Shown: piece after piece, positions 49,713 to 59,531 of the stretch
Numbering within the stretch: the stretch's first letter is position 1
Layout: each line of letters opens with the position of its first letter
NCBI RefSeq assembly: GCF_000379905.1
Contig: NZ_KB904057.1
Span: forward strand, 62,001-126,000
DNA: 64,000 nt
Direction of reading: 5' to 3'
Origin: Rodentibacter pneumotropicus DSM 21403
Lineage (GTDB): Bacteria; Pseudomonadota; Gammaproteobacteria; Enterobacterales; Pasteurellaceae
Program-made: the position numbers and the translations under genes
Notes under the pieces: generated by a model
Told to the model about the DNA's origin: nothing
The model's database searches: none
Seen by the model: only the letters and a program-made list of their open reading frames with translations

Positions 49713-49740
49713 AAAGTGCGGTCAAAATTAACCGCACTTT
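49713..49740. terminator. Inverted USS pair, terminator of ettA
   Basis: AAAGTGCGGT (49713-49722) / ACCGCACTTT (49731-49740) around CAAAATTA, just past the ettA stop. Confidence 0.82.
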
Positions 49741-49749
49741 TCTTCCTTT

Positions 49750-51420
49750 TTATTTCGCAATACGTTTATATTTCATACGATGTGGCTGCAATGCTTCTGC
49801 ACCAAAGGTTTTCTTTTTCCACTCTTCGTAGTCGGAGAAGTTACCTTCGTAGAAGGTGACTTTACCTTCATCGCCATAGTCCAAAATATGGGTCGCAATA
49901 CGGTCTAAGAACCAACGGTCGTGCGAAATAACCATTGCACAGCCCGGGAATTCCAAGATAGCATTTTCTAATGCACGCAAGGTTTCTACGTCAAGATCGT
50001 TGGTCGGTTCGTCCAGTAAGAGTACGTTGCCGCCTGCTTGCAATAGTTTAGCTAAATGTAAACGGCCACGCTCACCACCGGAGAGTTCACCCACCCGTTT
50101 TTGTTGATCAACGCCTTTGAAGTTGAAGCGTCCCACATAGGCACGGCTTGGAATTTCAAAGTTGCCGATAGTGAGAATATCTTGTCCATTTGACACTTCT
50201 TCCCACACGGTTTTCTTATCATCCATTGCATCACGGAATTGATCTACGGAGGCGAGTACAACTGTTTCCCCCATTGTGATTGAACCGCTATCAGGTTGCT
50301 CCTGTCCTGAAAGCATACGGAATAGAGTGGATTTACCCGCACCGTTTGCCCCTATAATCCCTACAATCGCTCCTTTCGGGATAGAGAATGAAAGGTTATC
50401 AATCAAGGTGCGATCACCGTAAGATTTTGTGAGGTTTTGAACTTCGATCACTTTATCGCCTAAGCGTGGACCGGGTGGAATAAAGAGTTCGTTAGTTTCA
50501 TTACGTTTTTGATATTCGCCGGAATTGAGTTCTTCAAAACGTGCCATACGCGCTTTGCTTTTCGCTTGACGACCTTTCGGATTTTGGCGCACCCATTCCA
50601 ACTCTTTCTCAATGGATTTTTGGCGGGCAGATTCTGCTGCTTGTTCTTGAGCAAGGCGTTTTTCTTTTTGCTCCAACCAAGAAGAGTAATTTCCTTGCCA
50701 AGGAATCCCTTCACCACGGTCAAGCTCTAAAATCCAACCGGCAACATTATCCAAGAAGTAGCGGTCATGGGTAATGGCTACGACGGTTCCCTCGTAATCG
50801 TGGAGGAAACGTTCTAACCACGCCACAGATTCCGCATCTAAGTGGTTAGTCGGCTCGTCTAATAAGAGCATATCCGGTTTTTCTAACAAGAGGCGACAAA
50901 GTGCCACACGACGGCGTTCACCACCCGATAAGTGTTCAATTTTTGCCTCCCAATCAGGCAAGCGTAGCGCATCGGCGGCACGCTCTAGTTGATTATCTAA
51001 ATTATGCCCATCTTGTGCTTGAATAATGGCCTCTAATTTTGCCTGTTCTGCGGCAAGTTTATCAAAATCCGCATCAGGATCAGCATAAAGTGCATAAACT
51101 TCATCAAGACGAGTCAGGGCATTTTTTACGTCGGATACCGCCTCTTCCACCGCTTCACGCACAGTTTGCTGTGGTTCAAGTTTTGGTTCTTGTGGCAGAT
51201 AACCGATTTTAATCCCCGGCTGTGGACGGGCTTCCCCTTCGATCTCTTTATCAATCCCCGCCATAATGCGAAGTAGGGTGGATTTTCCCGCTCCGTTTAA
51301 ACCGAGTACCCCGATTTTCGCGCCAGGGAAAAAGCTCAGGGAAATATCTTTCAAAATATGCCGTTTCGGAGGCACAACCTTCCCGACACGGTGCATAGTA
51401 TAAACAAATTGTGATGACAT
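49750..51420 (-). CDS. ettA: Energy-dependent translational throttle protein EttA (ABC-F)
   Basis: 556-aa soluble ABC-F ATPase with two nucleotide-binding domains: Walker A GLNGAGKST and GANGAGKST, signatures LSGGERRRVA and LSGGERGRLH, Walker B MLLLDEPTNH and VLLLDEPTND. The charged inter-domain linker (EQKEKRLAQEQAAESARQ) is the P-site tRNA-interaction motif. EttA binds the ribosomal E site and gates the first peptide bond by ATP/ADP level. AAGGA precedes ATG. Confidence 0.95.
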   Translation of the reverse strand: MSSQFVYTMHRVGKVVPPKRHILKDISLSFFPGAKIGVLGLNGAGKSTLLRIMAGIDKEIEGEARPQPGIKIGYLPQEPKLEPQQTVREAVEEAVSDVKNALTRLDEVYALYADPDADFDKLAAEQAKLEAIIQAQDGHNLDNQLERAADALRLPDWEAKIEHLSGGERRRVALCRLLLEKPDMLLLDEPTNHLDAESVAWLERFLHDYEGTVVAITHDRYFLDNVAGWILELDRGEGIPWQGNYSSWLEQKEKRLAQEQAAESARQKSIEKELEWVRQNPKGRQAKSKARMARFEELNSGEYQKRNETNELFIPPGPRLGDKVIEVQNLTKSYGDRTLIDNLSFSIPKGAIVGIIGANGAGKSTLFRMLSGQEQPDSGSITMGETVVLASVDQFRDAMDDKKTVWEEVSNGQDILTIGNFEIPSRAYVGRFNFKGVDQQKRVGELSGGERGRLHLAKLLQAGGNVLLLDEPTNDLDVETLRALENAILEFPGCAMVISHDRWFLDRIATHILDYGDEGKVTFYEGNFSDYEEWKKKTFGAEALQPHRMKYKRIAK

Positions 51421-51494
51421 AATCGTCCTTTCTAACGAGTTAAAAAAGTGCGGTCATTTTACTTGATGTTTAGCAAATAAGCTAATGAGAAGGC

Positions 51495-51614
51495 AAAAAA
51501 AAACCACCCAAATAGGGTGGTAGGAAAGTAGTTTAGCTATATTTATGATTATTTTATTTAGGAACTTTATGAATATCAAGCAATCACTTGACGGACTGAA
51601 TAGTACATAAAACG
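51495..51614 (-). ncRNA. Candidate FNR-activated small RNA
   Basis: On the minus strand a -10-like TATTTT (51621-51626) lies 20 nt after an FNR box (51647-51660), predicting a start near 51614. The RNA would run about 120 nt to a terminator with a 7-bp perfect stem (ACCACCC / GGGTGGT, 51503-51521) and a 9-T tail (51495-51503). It holds a 5-bp hairpin (arms TCAAG / CTTGA) in the 5' half, an A/U-rich middle and a pyrimidine patch CTACTTTCCTACC before the terminator. No reading frame with a ribosome site is present. Size, FNR control and long U tail recall FnrS of enterics, but sequence identity to FnrS is not evident. Confidence 0.55.
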
Positions 51615-51646
51615 TCTTCAAAAATAAAACCCAATCTCATTGTTTA

Positions 51647-51660
51647 TTGATATAAGTCAA
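51647..51660. promoter_or_regulatory. FNR box between the candidate small RNA and zevA
   Basis: TTGATATAAGTCAA fits TTGAT-N4-ATCAA at nine of ten positions. It is at class II distance (about -40) from the minus-strand small-RNA promoter. On the plus strand it is about 85 bp before the predicted zevA start, too far for class II activation. Confidence 0.7.
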
Positions 51661-51762
51661 TAAATTTCGGTGATTTCCTTACTTTTGTTTATAAAGTAAA
51701 CGTTTTTTAGAATTTTTTTGTCTATGCTAGAATGATCGATCTTTTTTAGTTGAGGGCTAAAC

Positions 51763-52383
51763 ATGAAAAAATTATTACTCCTTTCTTTATTTTATACAGG
51801 GGCTGCATTTGCCCATCCTCATGCGTTTATTGAAATGCAAACAAAAGCATTGGTTGAACAAAATCAATTGGTTGGGTTTTCCATGAAATGGATGTTGGAT
51901 GAAGCGAGTTCTTCAGCGGTATTGTACGATATGAGACAGGCTAGAGGAGAAGCGGAGAAACAAAAATTGATTGATGAAGTGATGAATAATGTAGTGAACG
52001 AACATTATTTTAGTTATTTTTTTGATAAAAATAACAACAAGATCAAATATAAAAAACAGGTGAAAAATTATGGAGTAAGCAAAGAAGGAGCAAAAGTTCA
52101 GTATTATTTTGATTTTTTGTTAGCGCAGCCTAAGCAATTAGAAAATAATGAATTTACACTAATGACGTACGATCGCACTTACTATGTTTCAATGTATTAC
52201 CCTGAGGACAAAAGTGCAGTCGATTTTTCGGGACTTCCGGCAAATTGTAAGGGACATATTGAGGCTCCCAATGTAAATGAAAAAACGCGATCTTACGCCG
52301 CTTCTTTAGATAAAACACAAAAAGATGAAGATGATTCTTTAGGTGTGATGTTTGCCCAAAAAGTCAAAATTCAATGTGAGTAG
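51763..52383 (+). CDS. zevA: Periplasmic zinc-binding protein ZevA (DUF1007)
   Basis: 206 aa with a signal peptide ending AAFA-HPHAF. The mature N-terminus HPHAFIEMQ is the likely metal-binding start typical of DUF1007 proteins. In H. influenzae the orthologue pairs with ZevB in zinc handling. An extended -10 (TATGCTAGAAT, 51723-51733) and TTGAGGG ribosome site precede it. It ends 3 nt before zevB. Confidence 0.88.
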   Translation: MKKLLLLSLFYTGAAFAHPHAFIEMQTKALVEQNQLVGFSMKWMLDEASSSAVLYDMRQARGEAEKQKLIDEVMNNVVNEHYFSYFFDKNNNKIKYKKQVKNYGVSKEGAKVQYYFDFLLAQPKQLENNEFTLMTYDRTYYVSMYYPEDKSAVDFSGLPANCKGHIEAPNVNEKTRSYAASLDKTQKDEDDSLGVMFAQKVKIQCE

Positions 52384-52386
52384 ATA

Positions 52387-53355
52387 ATGAAACCTATTTT
52401 TCCATTCAAATGGCTCATCGCCTTCTTTGTCGCATTAATTGGTATTTTCTGGTTTTTTCCTTGGCTTTTTGCGAAAACTGTTGCGTGGCAACAGTTGTTT
52501 AATCAGCTGATTTCTGAAAACCTTCATGCTATTCAGCATCATTCTGTTTCATCTGGTATGTTATTGATTACGGTGAGTTTTCTGTATGGCGTATTGCATG
52601 CAGTCGGGCCGGGACATGGCAAGTTTATTATTGCAAGCTATTTATCTACGCACGAAAGCGAACTGAAACAAAGTGTGAAATTAAGCCTGCTTTCCTCACT
52701 CATGCAAGGTATCGTGGCAATTACGGCAACTTCTATTGTTGTTGTGATTTTGAATCTTTCCTCTCGCTATTTCAAATTAAGCCAATTATGGTTGGAGCGG
52801 AGTGCGTTGATTCTATTAATGGGATTAGGGTGCTATTGGATTTATCAGGGCATACGCAAACCACCGGTTTTTCGTATTAAATCTATTCAGCCAACTCATT
52901 TGCCGTTACAAAGTGCGGCTAAAATTAACCGCACTTTTAAAATGGATTGCCCCTGTGGGCATCAACATTTGCCGAATGCCGTTCAATTAAAGGGCGCTAA
53001 GACTTGGAAAAGCCAATTTCTGGTGATAATGAGTATTGGTTTACGTCCTTGTACGGGGGCTATTTTTGTACTTTTCCTTGCTTACATGATGGAGCTTTTC
53101 ATCTGGGGCATTTTTGCTACACTGGCAATGTCAATTGGCACAGGGCTTATGCTCTCTCTTTTTGCTGTTTTAGTGCGTTACGCTAAACGTATGGCAATAC
53201 AGTTAGGGCAATGGTATGGGGCGAGAGCATTAAATCGGTATAGCGGACAAATAGTGAAAATCGTTGCAGGAATCATGATGATTTTTTTTGCATTGGCTTT
53301 ATTTTATGGGACTACTCTTGAAGTGAGCGGTGGAGCAGTGCTGTTTGGAAAGTAA
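52387..53355 (+). CDS. zevB: Metal transporter ZevB (NicO/RcnA-like)
   Basis: 322 aa, six or so helices. NicO-family motifs: HAVGPGHGKFIIASY in helix two, and RPCTGAIFVLFLAYMMEL later. A cytosolic loop with KMDCPCGHQHLP may bind metal. The loop codons for SAAKINRTF come from an inverted USS pair inside the gene (about 52911-52938). Described in H. influenzae with ZevA as needed for zinc acquisition in the lung; transport direction is not read from sequence. Confidence 0.88.
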   Translation: MKPIFPFKWLIAFFVALIGIFWFFPWLFAKTVAWQQLFNQLISENLHAIQHHSVSSGMLLITVSFLYGVLHAVGPGHGKFIIASYLSTHESELKQSVKLSLLSSLMQGIVAITATSIVVVILNLSSRYFKLSQLWLERSALILLMGLGCYWIYQGIRKPPVFRIKSIQPTHLPLQSAAKINRTFKMDCPCGHQHLPNAVQLKGAKTWKSQFLVIMSIGLRPCTGAIFVLFLAYMMELFIWGIFATLAMSIGTGLMLSLFAVLVRYAKRMAIQLGQWYGARALNRYSGQIVKIVAGIMMIFFALALFYGTTLEVSGGAVLFGK

Positions 53356-53362
53356 AAAAATA

Positions 53363-53386
53363 AAACCCATCAAATCCGATGGGTTT
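53363..53386 (+). terminator. Hairpin after zevB
   Basis: AAACCCATC / GATGGGTTT, a 9-bp perfect stem (53363-53371, 53378-53386); weak T tail (TAAAATCTTTT). Confidence 0.65.
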
Positions 53387-53454
53387 AAAATCTTTTGGTT
53401 GCTAATTTAGAATTCGTAAAAGGAGACAAACAAATTCTAAACCAAAAGAGAAAT

Positions 53455-53530
53455 TGGCTCCTCCTGCTGGACTTGAACCAGCGACATATGGATTAACAGT
53501 CCACCGTTCTACCGACTGAACTAAGGAGGA
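53455..53530 (-). tRNA. tRNA-Asn (GTT)
   Basis: 76-nt cloverleaf read on minus: acceptor TCCTCCT paired with AGGAGGA, D-arm with AGTTCAGTCGGTAGAAC, anticodon loop CTGTTAA (GTT), T-arm GGTTCAAGTCC, and encoded CCA (53455-53457). Confidence 0.97.
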
Positions 53531-53631
53531 ATAATTCTATATCACAGTGAATCGGTCGCGAATTTTAATGATCGGACAATAGTTTGTCAACGGGTAAAAT
53601 AAAAAAATTCAAAAAATTTTTAACGTATTTT

Positions 53632-53666
53632 CTATCCACAAATATTGTGGATAACTTTGTGGATTA
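53632..53666. repeat. Cluster of three DnaA-box-like 9-mers
   Basis: CTATCCACA (53632-53640), TGTGGATAA (53646-53654; perfect complement of TTATCCACA) and TGTGGATTA (53658-53666) lie within 35 bp. The first two form a 9-bp inverted repeat (TATCCACAA / TTGTGGATA). They sit in a 397-bp gap between tRNA-Asn and uvrB that is AT-rich and otherwise without genes. Confidence 0.7.
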
Positions 53667-53927
53667 AAATAGAATAAGCTCCTCTAATGCTGATAAATAC
53701 TGGGATTGTAGAATGCAGGCTAATAATTGATTGCAAAATGACATTCCTTTATTTATCAATTAATTAGGTAAAGTCCAGCAAAAAATATAAAAAAGTTTCA
53801 GATTTTGTGAGGTTTTTCTCTTGACATTGCTAACACTGTGTAAAACTTAGCTTTTTTACTCTATCCGGAGTAAGAAATATGCTAGAATAGCGCCAATAAA
53901 AACTCATCGAATTTTAACCGCACTTTT

Positions 53928-55964
53928 ATGTCAGAAAAAATTAACAGTAAACCTTTTATTCTTCATTCTGATTTCAATCCTTCCGGCGATCAGCCCCAAG
54001 CCATTGAAAAACTTGCTGAAAATTTAGAAGACGGGCTTGCCCATCAAACGCTTCTTGGAGTAACGGGATCGGGTAAAACTTTTACTATCGCCAACGTGAT
54101 TGCAAACCTGAATCGTCCGGCGATGTTGCTTGCACCAAACAAAACTCTTGCTGCCCAGCTTTATGCAGAAATGAAGGCTTTTTTCCCTGAAAATGCGGTG
54201 GAATATTTCGTTTCCTACTATGATTATTATCAGCCCGAGGCTTATGTGCCGAGTAGTGATACTTTTATTGAAAAAGATGCGTCCATTAATGATCAAATTG
54301 AACAAATGCGTCTTTCTGCCACCAAATCTTTTTTGGAGCGCCGTGATACGATTGTGGTGGCTTCGGTTTCTGCTATTTACGGCTTGGGTGATCCCGATAG
54401 TTATTTAAAAATGATGTTGCATCTGCAACAGGGGGCGATTATCGATCAACGCCAAATTCTGGCAAAATTGGCTGAATTACAATATACACGCAACGATCAA
54501 GCGTTCCAACGGGGAACTTTCCGAGTACGTGGTGAAATTATTGATATTTTTCCAGCAGAATCTGACGACATTGCTGTCCGCATTGAATTATTTGATGATG
54601 AAATTGAGCGTTTAAGCCTGTTCGATCCGCTGACAGGACACCATTTAGGCTCAGTGCCACGCTATACAGTATATCCAAAGACCCACTATGTCACGCCACG
54701 TGAACGCATTTTAGCTGCCATTGAAAAAATCAAAGCGGAGTTGGTACAACGCCGTGAATATTTCATCAAAGAAAATAAATTGTTGGAAGAACAGCGCATT
54801 AGCCAACGTACTATGTTTGACATTGAAATGATGAATGAACTGGGTTATTGCTCTGGCATTGAAAATTACTCACGCTATCTTTCCGGTCGAAATGAAGGAG
54901 AACCGCCACCGACATTATTCGACTATATGCCCTCTGATGCCATTTTGATTATTGATGAATCCCACGTGACCGTACCACAAATCGGGGGGATGTATCGTGG
55001 CGACCGTTCCCGTAAAGAAACCTTGGTGGAGTATGGTTTTCGTTTGCCTTCTGCTTTAGACAACCGCCCGCTACGTTTTGAAGAATTTGAACGACTAGCA
55101 CCGCAAACCATCTATGTTTCCGCCACACCGGGACCTTATGAATTAGAAAAATCCGGTGATGAAATTATCGATCAAGTGGTGCGCCCGACAGGCTTGCTTG
55201 ATCCGGAAATTGAAATTCGCCCTGTTGCTATTCAGGTGGATGATTTGCTTTCCGAAGCACGCCAAAGAGCAGACAGAAATGAGCGGGTTTTAGTGACCAC
55301 TCTTACCAAAAAAATGGCGGAAGATCTCACAGATTATCTGGATGAACACGGTATTCGGGTGCGTTATCTCCATTCGGATATTGATACTGTTGAACGGGTG
55401 GAAATCATCCGTGATTTACGTTTAGGTGAATTTGACGTGCTGGTCGGCATTAACTTATTGCGTGAAGGCTTGGACATTCCGGAGGTTTCCCTCGTGGCAA
55501 TTTTAGATGCGGATAAAGAAGGGTTCTTGCGTTCCGAGCGTTCGCTTATTCAAACTATTGGACGTGCCGCACGTAATCTGAAAGGAAAAGCGATTTTATA
55601 TGCCGACAGCATCACTAAATCCATGGAAAAAGCCATCACGGAAACCAACCGCCGCCGTGAAAAGCAAATGAAATACAATGAAGAGCACGGCATTATTCCA
55701 CAAGCCTTAAACAAAAAAGTGGGTGAGTTATTGGACATCGGTCAGGGGGGGGCGAATAAAGGGAGAGGCAAATCACGAGCCAAAACTGTGGCAGAACCGA
55801 CCGCACTTTATTATGCTCCGAAAAACGCCAAGGAATATCAGCAACAAGTCAAGAAATTGGAACAACAAATGTATAAATTTGCTCAGGATCTGGAATTTGA
55901 AAAAGCTGCTGCTATTCGGGATCAACTTCATCAATTAAGAGAACAATTTGTGATGAGCGAATAG
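53928..55964 (+). CDS. uvrB: Excinuclease ABC subunit B
   Basis: 678-aa nucleotide-excision-repair helicase-like protein. Walker [11 protein letters not shown], the beta-hairpin region [25 protein letters not shown], helicase motifs LIIDESHV and QTIGRAARN, and a C-terminal UVR domain ([16 protein letters not shown]) that meets UvrC. ATG follows directly on a USS (accgcactttt), so no ordinary ribosome site is seen. An extended -10 (TGCTAGAAT, 53880-53888) lies 40 nt upstream. No convincing LexA box was found. Confidence 0.96.
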   Translation: MSEKINSKPFILHSDFNPSGDQPQAIEKLAENLEDGLAHQTLLGVTGSGKTFTIANVIANLNRPAMLLAPNKTLAAQLYAEMKAFFPENAVEYFVSYYDYYQPEAYVPSSDTFIEKDASINDQIEQMRLSATKSFLERRDTIVVASVSAIYGLGDPDSYLKMMLHLQQGAIIDQRQILAKLAELQYTRNDQAFQRGTFRVRGEIIDIFPAESDDIAVRIELFDDEIERLSLFDPLTGHHLGSVPRYTVYPKTHYVTPRERILAAIEKIKAELVQRREYFIKENKLLEEQRISQRTMFDIEMMNELGYCSGIENYSRYLSGRNEGEPPPTLFDYMPSDAILIIDESHVTVPQIGGMYRGDRSRKETLVEYGFRLPSALDNRPLRFEEFERLAPQTIYVSATPGPYELEKSGDEIIDQVVRPTGLLDPEIEIRPVAIQVDDLLSEARQRADRNERVLVTTLTKKMAEDLTDYLDEHGIRVRYLHSDIDTVERVEIIRDLRLGEFDVLVGINLLREGLDIPEVSLVAILDADKEGFLRSERSLIQTIGRAARNLKGKAILYADSITKSMEKAITETNRRREKQMKYNEEHGIIPQALNKKVGELLDIGQGGANKGRGKSRAKTVAEPTALYYAPKNAKEYQQQVKKLEQQMYKFAQDLEFEKAAAIRDQLHQLREQFVMSE

Positions 55965-55987
55965 GGCAAGTCGGAAAATACTGTGTT

Positions 55988-56335
55988 TTACATCGGGAAG
56001 TAATAGAGTATTAAGCTGTATAATGTTAATGTGATTATAAAACTGGGTATTATTTTTTTTGTTACGATGGTCATGATAAATGTCCCTAACAATAAAAATA
56101 ATATAATAATAGTTTTTGGGCTAAAATCATTGAATATACTTACTATATCCTTCCCTGAAAACGCACTGTTAAAGACAATTATTCCAATCATGGCTTGTGC
56201 ACTATAACTTATTGACTTATATATAAATCCATCTTTATTGTTTAAATGTTTATTATCCTTTAAAAAGAAAGGGGATATTCTAAAGATGAAAATAGTTATT
56301 GCAGAAAATAATATTAAAAAAAGAATATTTGTCAT
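55988..56335 (-). CDS. azlD: AzlD-family branched-chain amino-acid export subunit
   Basis: 115 aa, four predicted helices, the small partner of AzlC. Motifs in order: FRISPFFLK near the N-terminus and a hydrophobic C-terminal half. It starts inside the azlC stop (ATGA), a coupled pair. Codon use is very AT-rich (many Ile ATA/ATT) compared with neighbours, and there is no USS in the pair. Confidence 0.82.
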   Translation of the reverse strand: MTNILFLILFSAITIFIFRISPFFLKDNKHLNNKDGFIYKSISYSAQAMIGIIVFNSAFSGKDIVSIFNDFSPKTIIILFLLLGTFIMTIVTKKIIPSFIITLTLYSLILYYFPM

Positions 56336-57021
56336 TTTTGTTTACCTATATAATCTAAAGTCGCGAATGAAATGCCAATTAAAAATGGCGCAATAATCAT
56401 TGTGTATTCTTTGAATAAGAATAGAAATACAGGTGCTAATAACAATCCTATCCAATATGCACTAATATCAAGATAATCCGGCCAATGTTTTGCGGCTAAG
56501 GCGGTAAATTGTAACGGTAAAACAATTTTAACGATTTCATAAAATAAAGGTGAGCTAATCTCAGAACCCGTATAATAGCCAATAAATGTGGATAAAACAG
56601 ATACAAAATAGATAGGTAGTCCTACACCTAAGAAATATAAAAAATAATCTTCTTCCTTATTCTTGAATTTAGAAATACAGGCTGAAAAAACAGAAGGAAC
56701 AATTAGGACACTTGATAAGAATATCTTTCTATATGAAATGTTTTTAAAATACCCGGATAATGCGGATGACATTAAAATAAATCTGGAATTTAATGCCAAA
56801 ATTATTGGTATTAGAGATATTCCAGCACCATAACTCTGAATAAGCATAAATTGTAACGGTGTTGAAAAGATAAAAATACTGGTAGCCATCACTTCGGATA
56901 AACCTAAACCTTGGCTAGCACCTAAAGCCCCAATAGGTACATATAGAAAAATAAATGCAAGCCCAAAAGATATTGAATCTTTTAGACCCGCATTAAATGA
57001 TTTATTTGAAAATAATTCCAT
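56332..57021 (-). CDS. azlC: AzlC-family branched-chain amino-acid exporter
   Basis: 229 aa, about six to seven helices, with the AzlC signature FIFLYVPIGALGASQGLGLSEVMATSIFIFSTPLQFM and NSRFILMSSALSGYFKN. With AzlD it likely exports branched-chain or related amino acids. The specificity is inferred from family. ATG 57021 with weak ribosome site. It may be an acquired pair given base composition. Confidence 0.85.
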   Translation of the reverse strand: MELFSNKSFNAGLKDSISFGLAFIFLYVPIGALGASQGLGLSEVMATSIFIFSTPLQFMLIQSYGAGISLIPIILALNSRFILMSSALSGYFKNISYRKIFLSSVLIVPSVFSACISKFKNKEEDYFLYFLGVGLPIYFVSVLSTFIGYYTGSEISSPLFYEIVKIVLPLQFTALAAKHWPDYLDISAYWIGLLLAPVFLFLFKEYTMIIAPFLIGISFATLDYIGKQK

Positions 57022-57210
57022 TAGATGTATCTCGCTTGTTCTATACTAAAAAACCGTTTTCAAGAACGATGGTATAGATCAAGAAAAATGTCAATGGTTT
57101 TGTTAATGAAATGTTAAAGTTGTGAGTGGGATCACAATTTACATCATTGTTCGGAAAACAACACAGAAGACTTTAGCTGCACACTTTATGTGATATTCGC
57201 GATTATAATA

Positions 57211-57235
57211 AAAGGGCAACGCATTATTGCCCTTT
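57211..57235. terminator. Bidirectional-looking terminator after the amino-acid ABC operon
   Basis: AAAGGGCAA / TTGCCCTTT (57211-57219, 57227-57235) with A and T tails. It serves the minus-strand binding-protein gene. Confidence 0.85.
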
Positions 57236-57247
57236 TATTTTGTGAAT

Positions 57248-58105
57248 TTATTTATATTCTACTAAGATATCGCTTTTAGTCACACTATCGCCGTAAACCG
57301 GTAGCAAGGTTTTTTCGTAGGCTTGTTTGAGTACGCCTTCTTTTGAAAGTTTTTCAATTTCAGTGTTGAGCCAATTTAATAAATCCGGCGCATCTTTACG
57401 AACGGCAGGCGCAATTACATCTTGCTCACCGAAACTTTTTACTCCCACGGTATAGTCCGGATTTTGTTTTACCCAAGCGAATAAGAAGGTGTTATCGTTT
57501 GATAGGGCATCCCCTCTGCCATCTCGTAAAGCCTCAAAGGTTTCCGTGTTTTGTTCAAATTTCAATAATTTGATATTCGGATAATTCTTGGTGAAGAAAA
57601 TATCCGCTGTAGTGCCTTTATCAACGATAAGTGTTTTGTCTTTTAATTGCTCAAGATCCGTAATGACTTCACCATTTTTTGAAACCACGCCAAGAGCCAC
57701 TTTCATATAAGGATTGGCAAAATCCACCACTTCTTTCCGCGCAGCGGTTACGGTGAAATTGGCGAGGATAATATCCACTTTTTTGGAAAGCAAATATTCC
57801 ACACGATTGGCGGCATCCACCAATACAAATTCCGCTTTATTTTCATCACCTAAGAGATCTTTGGTGATGGCTTTGCCTATTTCTACATCAAAGCCTTGGT
57901 TTTTACCTTGAGCATCTACATAGCCGAAAGGTGGTTTGTCGCTGAATACACCAATACGGATTTTGCCGGCTTGTTTCAATTGCTCAATGGCTGAAACAGA
58001 TTGTGAGGCTTCTTTGTTTGGCGTATCGTCATTGCAGGCGGTAAGCCCTAAGGCTAGGGTCACAGTGGCAAAAAGTGCGGTTAAATTTTTAAATGTTTTC
58101 TTCAT
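57248..58105 (-). CDS. Amino-acid ABC transporter substrate-binding lipoprotein
   Basis: 285 aa from ATG 58105. Lipobox LTAC gives a lipoprotein. The SBP_bac_3 fold is marked by [32 protein letters not shown] and the VDFANPY region. The closest well-known relatives bind cysteine/cystine or polar amino acids; substrate not fixed. ATG 58105 has AGAGGAAC and overlaps the ATPase gene end by 17 nt. Last gene of a four-gene importer operon. Confidence 0.9.
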   Translation of the reverse strand: MKKTFKNLTALFATVTLALGLTACNDDTPNKEASQSVSAIEQLKQAGKIRIGVFSDKPPFGYVDAQGKNQGFDVEIGKAITKDLLGDENKAEFVLVDAANRVEYLLSKKVDIILANFTVTAARKEVVDFANPYMKVALGVVSKNGEVITDLEQLKDKTLIVDKGTTADIFFTKNYPNIKLLKFEQNTETFEALRDGRGDALSNDNTFLFAWVKQNPDYTVGVKSFGEQDVIAPAVRKDAPDLLNWLNTEIEKLSKEGVLKQAYEKTLLPVYGDSVTKSDILVEYK

Positions 58106-58853
58106 AGTTTGTTCCTCTCGGTTCATAGTTTAAGATGTTTAAAAATGTTTTCGCCCGATCCGTGGTGGGATTGGTGAAAAAATCTTCCGGTTTGGTTTGC
58201 TCAATAATTTGTCCTTTATCCATAAAAACAATGCGATTTGCCACTTGGCGGGCGAACCCCATTTCGTGGGTCACGATCAACATCGTCATCCCTTCTTTGG
58301 CAAGCCCTAAAATCACATCAAGTACCTCGCGTACCATTTCGGGATCGAGGGCAGCAGTGACTTCGTCAAACAACATAATTTCAGGGTTCATACAAAGCGC
58401 ACGGACAATCGCGATCCGTTGTTTTTGCCCACCGGAAAGTTCACGAGGGTAGGCATTTTTTCGATCAAATAATCCCACTCGTTTTAATAATTCATCCGCT
58501 TGTTTTTCGGCTTCCACCCGATCACGTTTTTGAACCTTTAAAGGCCCGAGCAAAATATTGTCGATCACCGATAGGTGGGCAAATAATTCATAGCTTTGAA
58601 ATACCATTCCAATTCGTTGACGTGCATTGACCCAAGTTATGTTTTTGCCAAGCTCGCCGGCATTTTGAAGCAATAATTGACCGCTCTTTATGGGCTCTAA
58701 GCCGTTTAATGTGCGGAGTAATGTGCTTTTTCCACAGCCGGACGGGCCTAAAATCACCACCACTTCGCCTTTTTCTATGGAGAGATTAATGCCTTTTAAT
58801 GCTTCAATCTCACCATAGTTTTTAACTAAATTTTTTATTTCTAATAATGCCAT
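58089..58853 (-). CDS. Amino-acid ABC transporter ATPase (GlnQ family)
   Basis: 254 aa. Walker [10 protein letters not shown], signature [34 protein letters not shown], switch VTHEMGFAR. Typical polar-amino-acid importer ATPase. It lies between permease and binding-protein genes on the same strand. Confidence 0.93.
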   Translation of the reverse strand: MALLEIKNLVKNYGEIEALKGINLSIEKGEVVVILGPSGCGKSTLLRTLNGLEPIKSGQLLLQNAGELGKNITWVNARQRIGMVFQSYELFAHLSVIDNILLGPLKVQKRDRVEAEKQADELLKRVGLFDRKNAYPRELSGGQKQRIAIVRALCMNPEIMLFDEVTAALDPEMVREVLDVILGLAKEGMTMLIVTHEMGFARQVANRIVFMDKGQIIEQTKPEDFFTNPTTDRAKTFLNILNYEPRGTNYEENI

Positions 58854-58862
58854 AGGTATTCC

Positions 58863-59531
58863 TTAGCTTTCCCAACGGGTTTCTAAATGACGGGAAAATA
58901 ATGAGAGCGGATAACAGATCATAAAATAGAGCAAGAAAATGACTCCATAGATCCAAAGTGCCGCCGATTGATTGCTAAAAAGTGAATGTTCAATAATTTG
59001 CTGACCCACTTTAATCACTTCTATTACACCGATTAACATCGCAAGGGAGCTGGTTTTCACCATACGGGTGAAAAGATTAATGGCACTTGGGGTAACACGT
59101 TTTAGACTTTGCGGCAGCAAAATATAAATAAAGGTTTGAAAAGGTGTTAAACCTAAAGCGTAAGCGGATTCAACCTGATGTTTTTCAATGGAAGTCAAGG
59201 CGCCTCGCACAAGATCGCCCATTTCTGCAGTGCCCCAAAAAATAAATACCCAAATGCAGACAGTGATGGCATCTAAGTGTATGCCAAGCCATTTCGCCAA
59301 CCCAAAGTAGGTGATAAACAGTAGTACGAGCAAAGGAATGATGCGGACAAATTCCAAATAAACTTGGCAAATCGCTTTAATTACGGCATTTTTGCTTGTC
59401 ATCACCACACCTACAATCACACCGAAAAGACAGGCAAAAAAGACAGAAACGAAGGCAATTTCAGCGGTCACCCAAAGACCACTTAACAGCCTGGTGAAAT
59501 TATTGCCTTGGAACAGTAATTCAAATTCCAT
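58863..59531 (-). CDS. Amino-acid ABC transporter permease (second)
   Basis: 222 aa from ATG 59531, HisMQ-type permease with five or so helices and the EAA-type loop VESAYALGLTPFQTFIYILLPQSLKR. GGAGAG upstream. It overlaps the first permease gene by 11 nt, so both are made together, as expected for a heterodimeric channel. Confidence 0.92.
   Translation of the reverse strand: MEFELLFQGNNFTRLLSGLWVTAEIAFVSVFFACLFGVIVGVVMTSKNAVIKAICQVYLEFVRIIPLLVLLFITYFGLAKWLGIHLDAITVCIWVFIFWGTAEMGDLVRGALTSIEKHQVESAYALGLTPFQTFIYILLPQSLKRVTPSAINLFTRMVKTSSLAMLIGVIEVIKVGQQIIEHSLFSNQSAALWIYGVIFLLYFMICYPLSLFSRHLETRWES

Noticed and set aside
53821..53870. LexA box in front of uvrB
   Set aside because: CTGTG-type half-site present at about 53836, but no matching second half at the right spacing.
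53540..53927. Chromosomal origin of replication at the DnaA-box cluster
   Set aside because: Only three boxes, no clear AT-rich 13-mers in array, and neighbouring genes (uvrB, zevAB) are not the usual origin genes.
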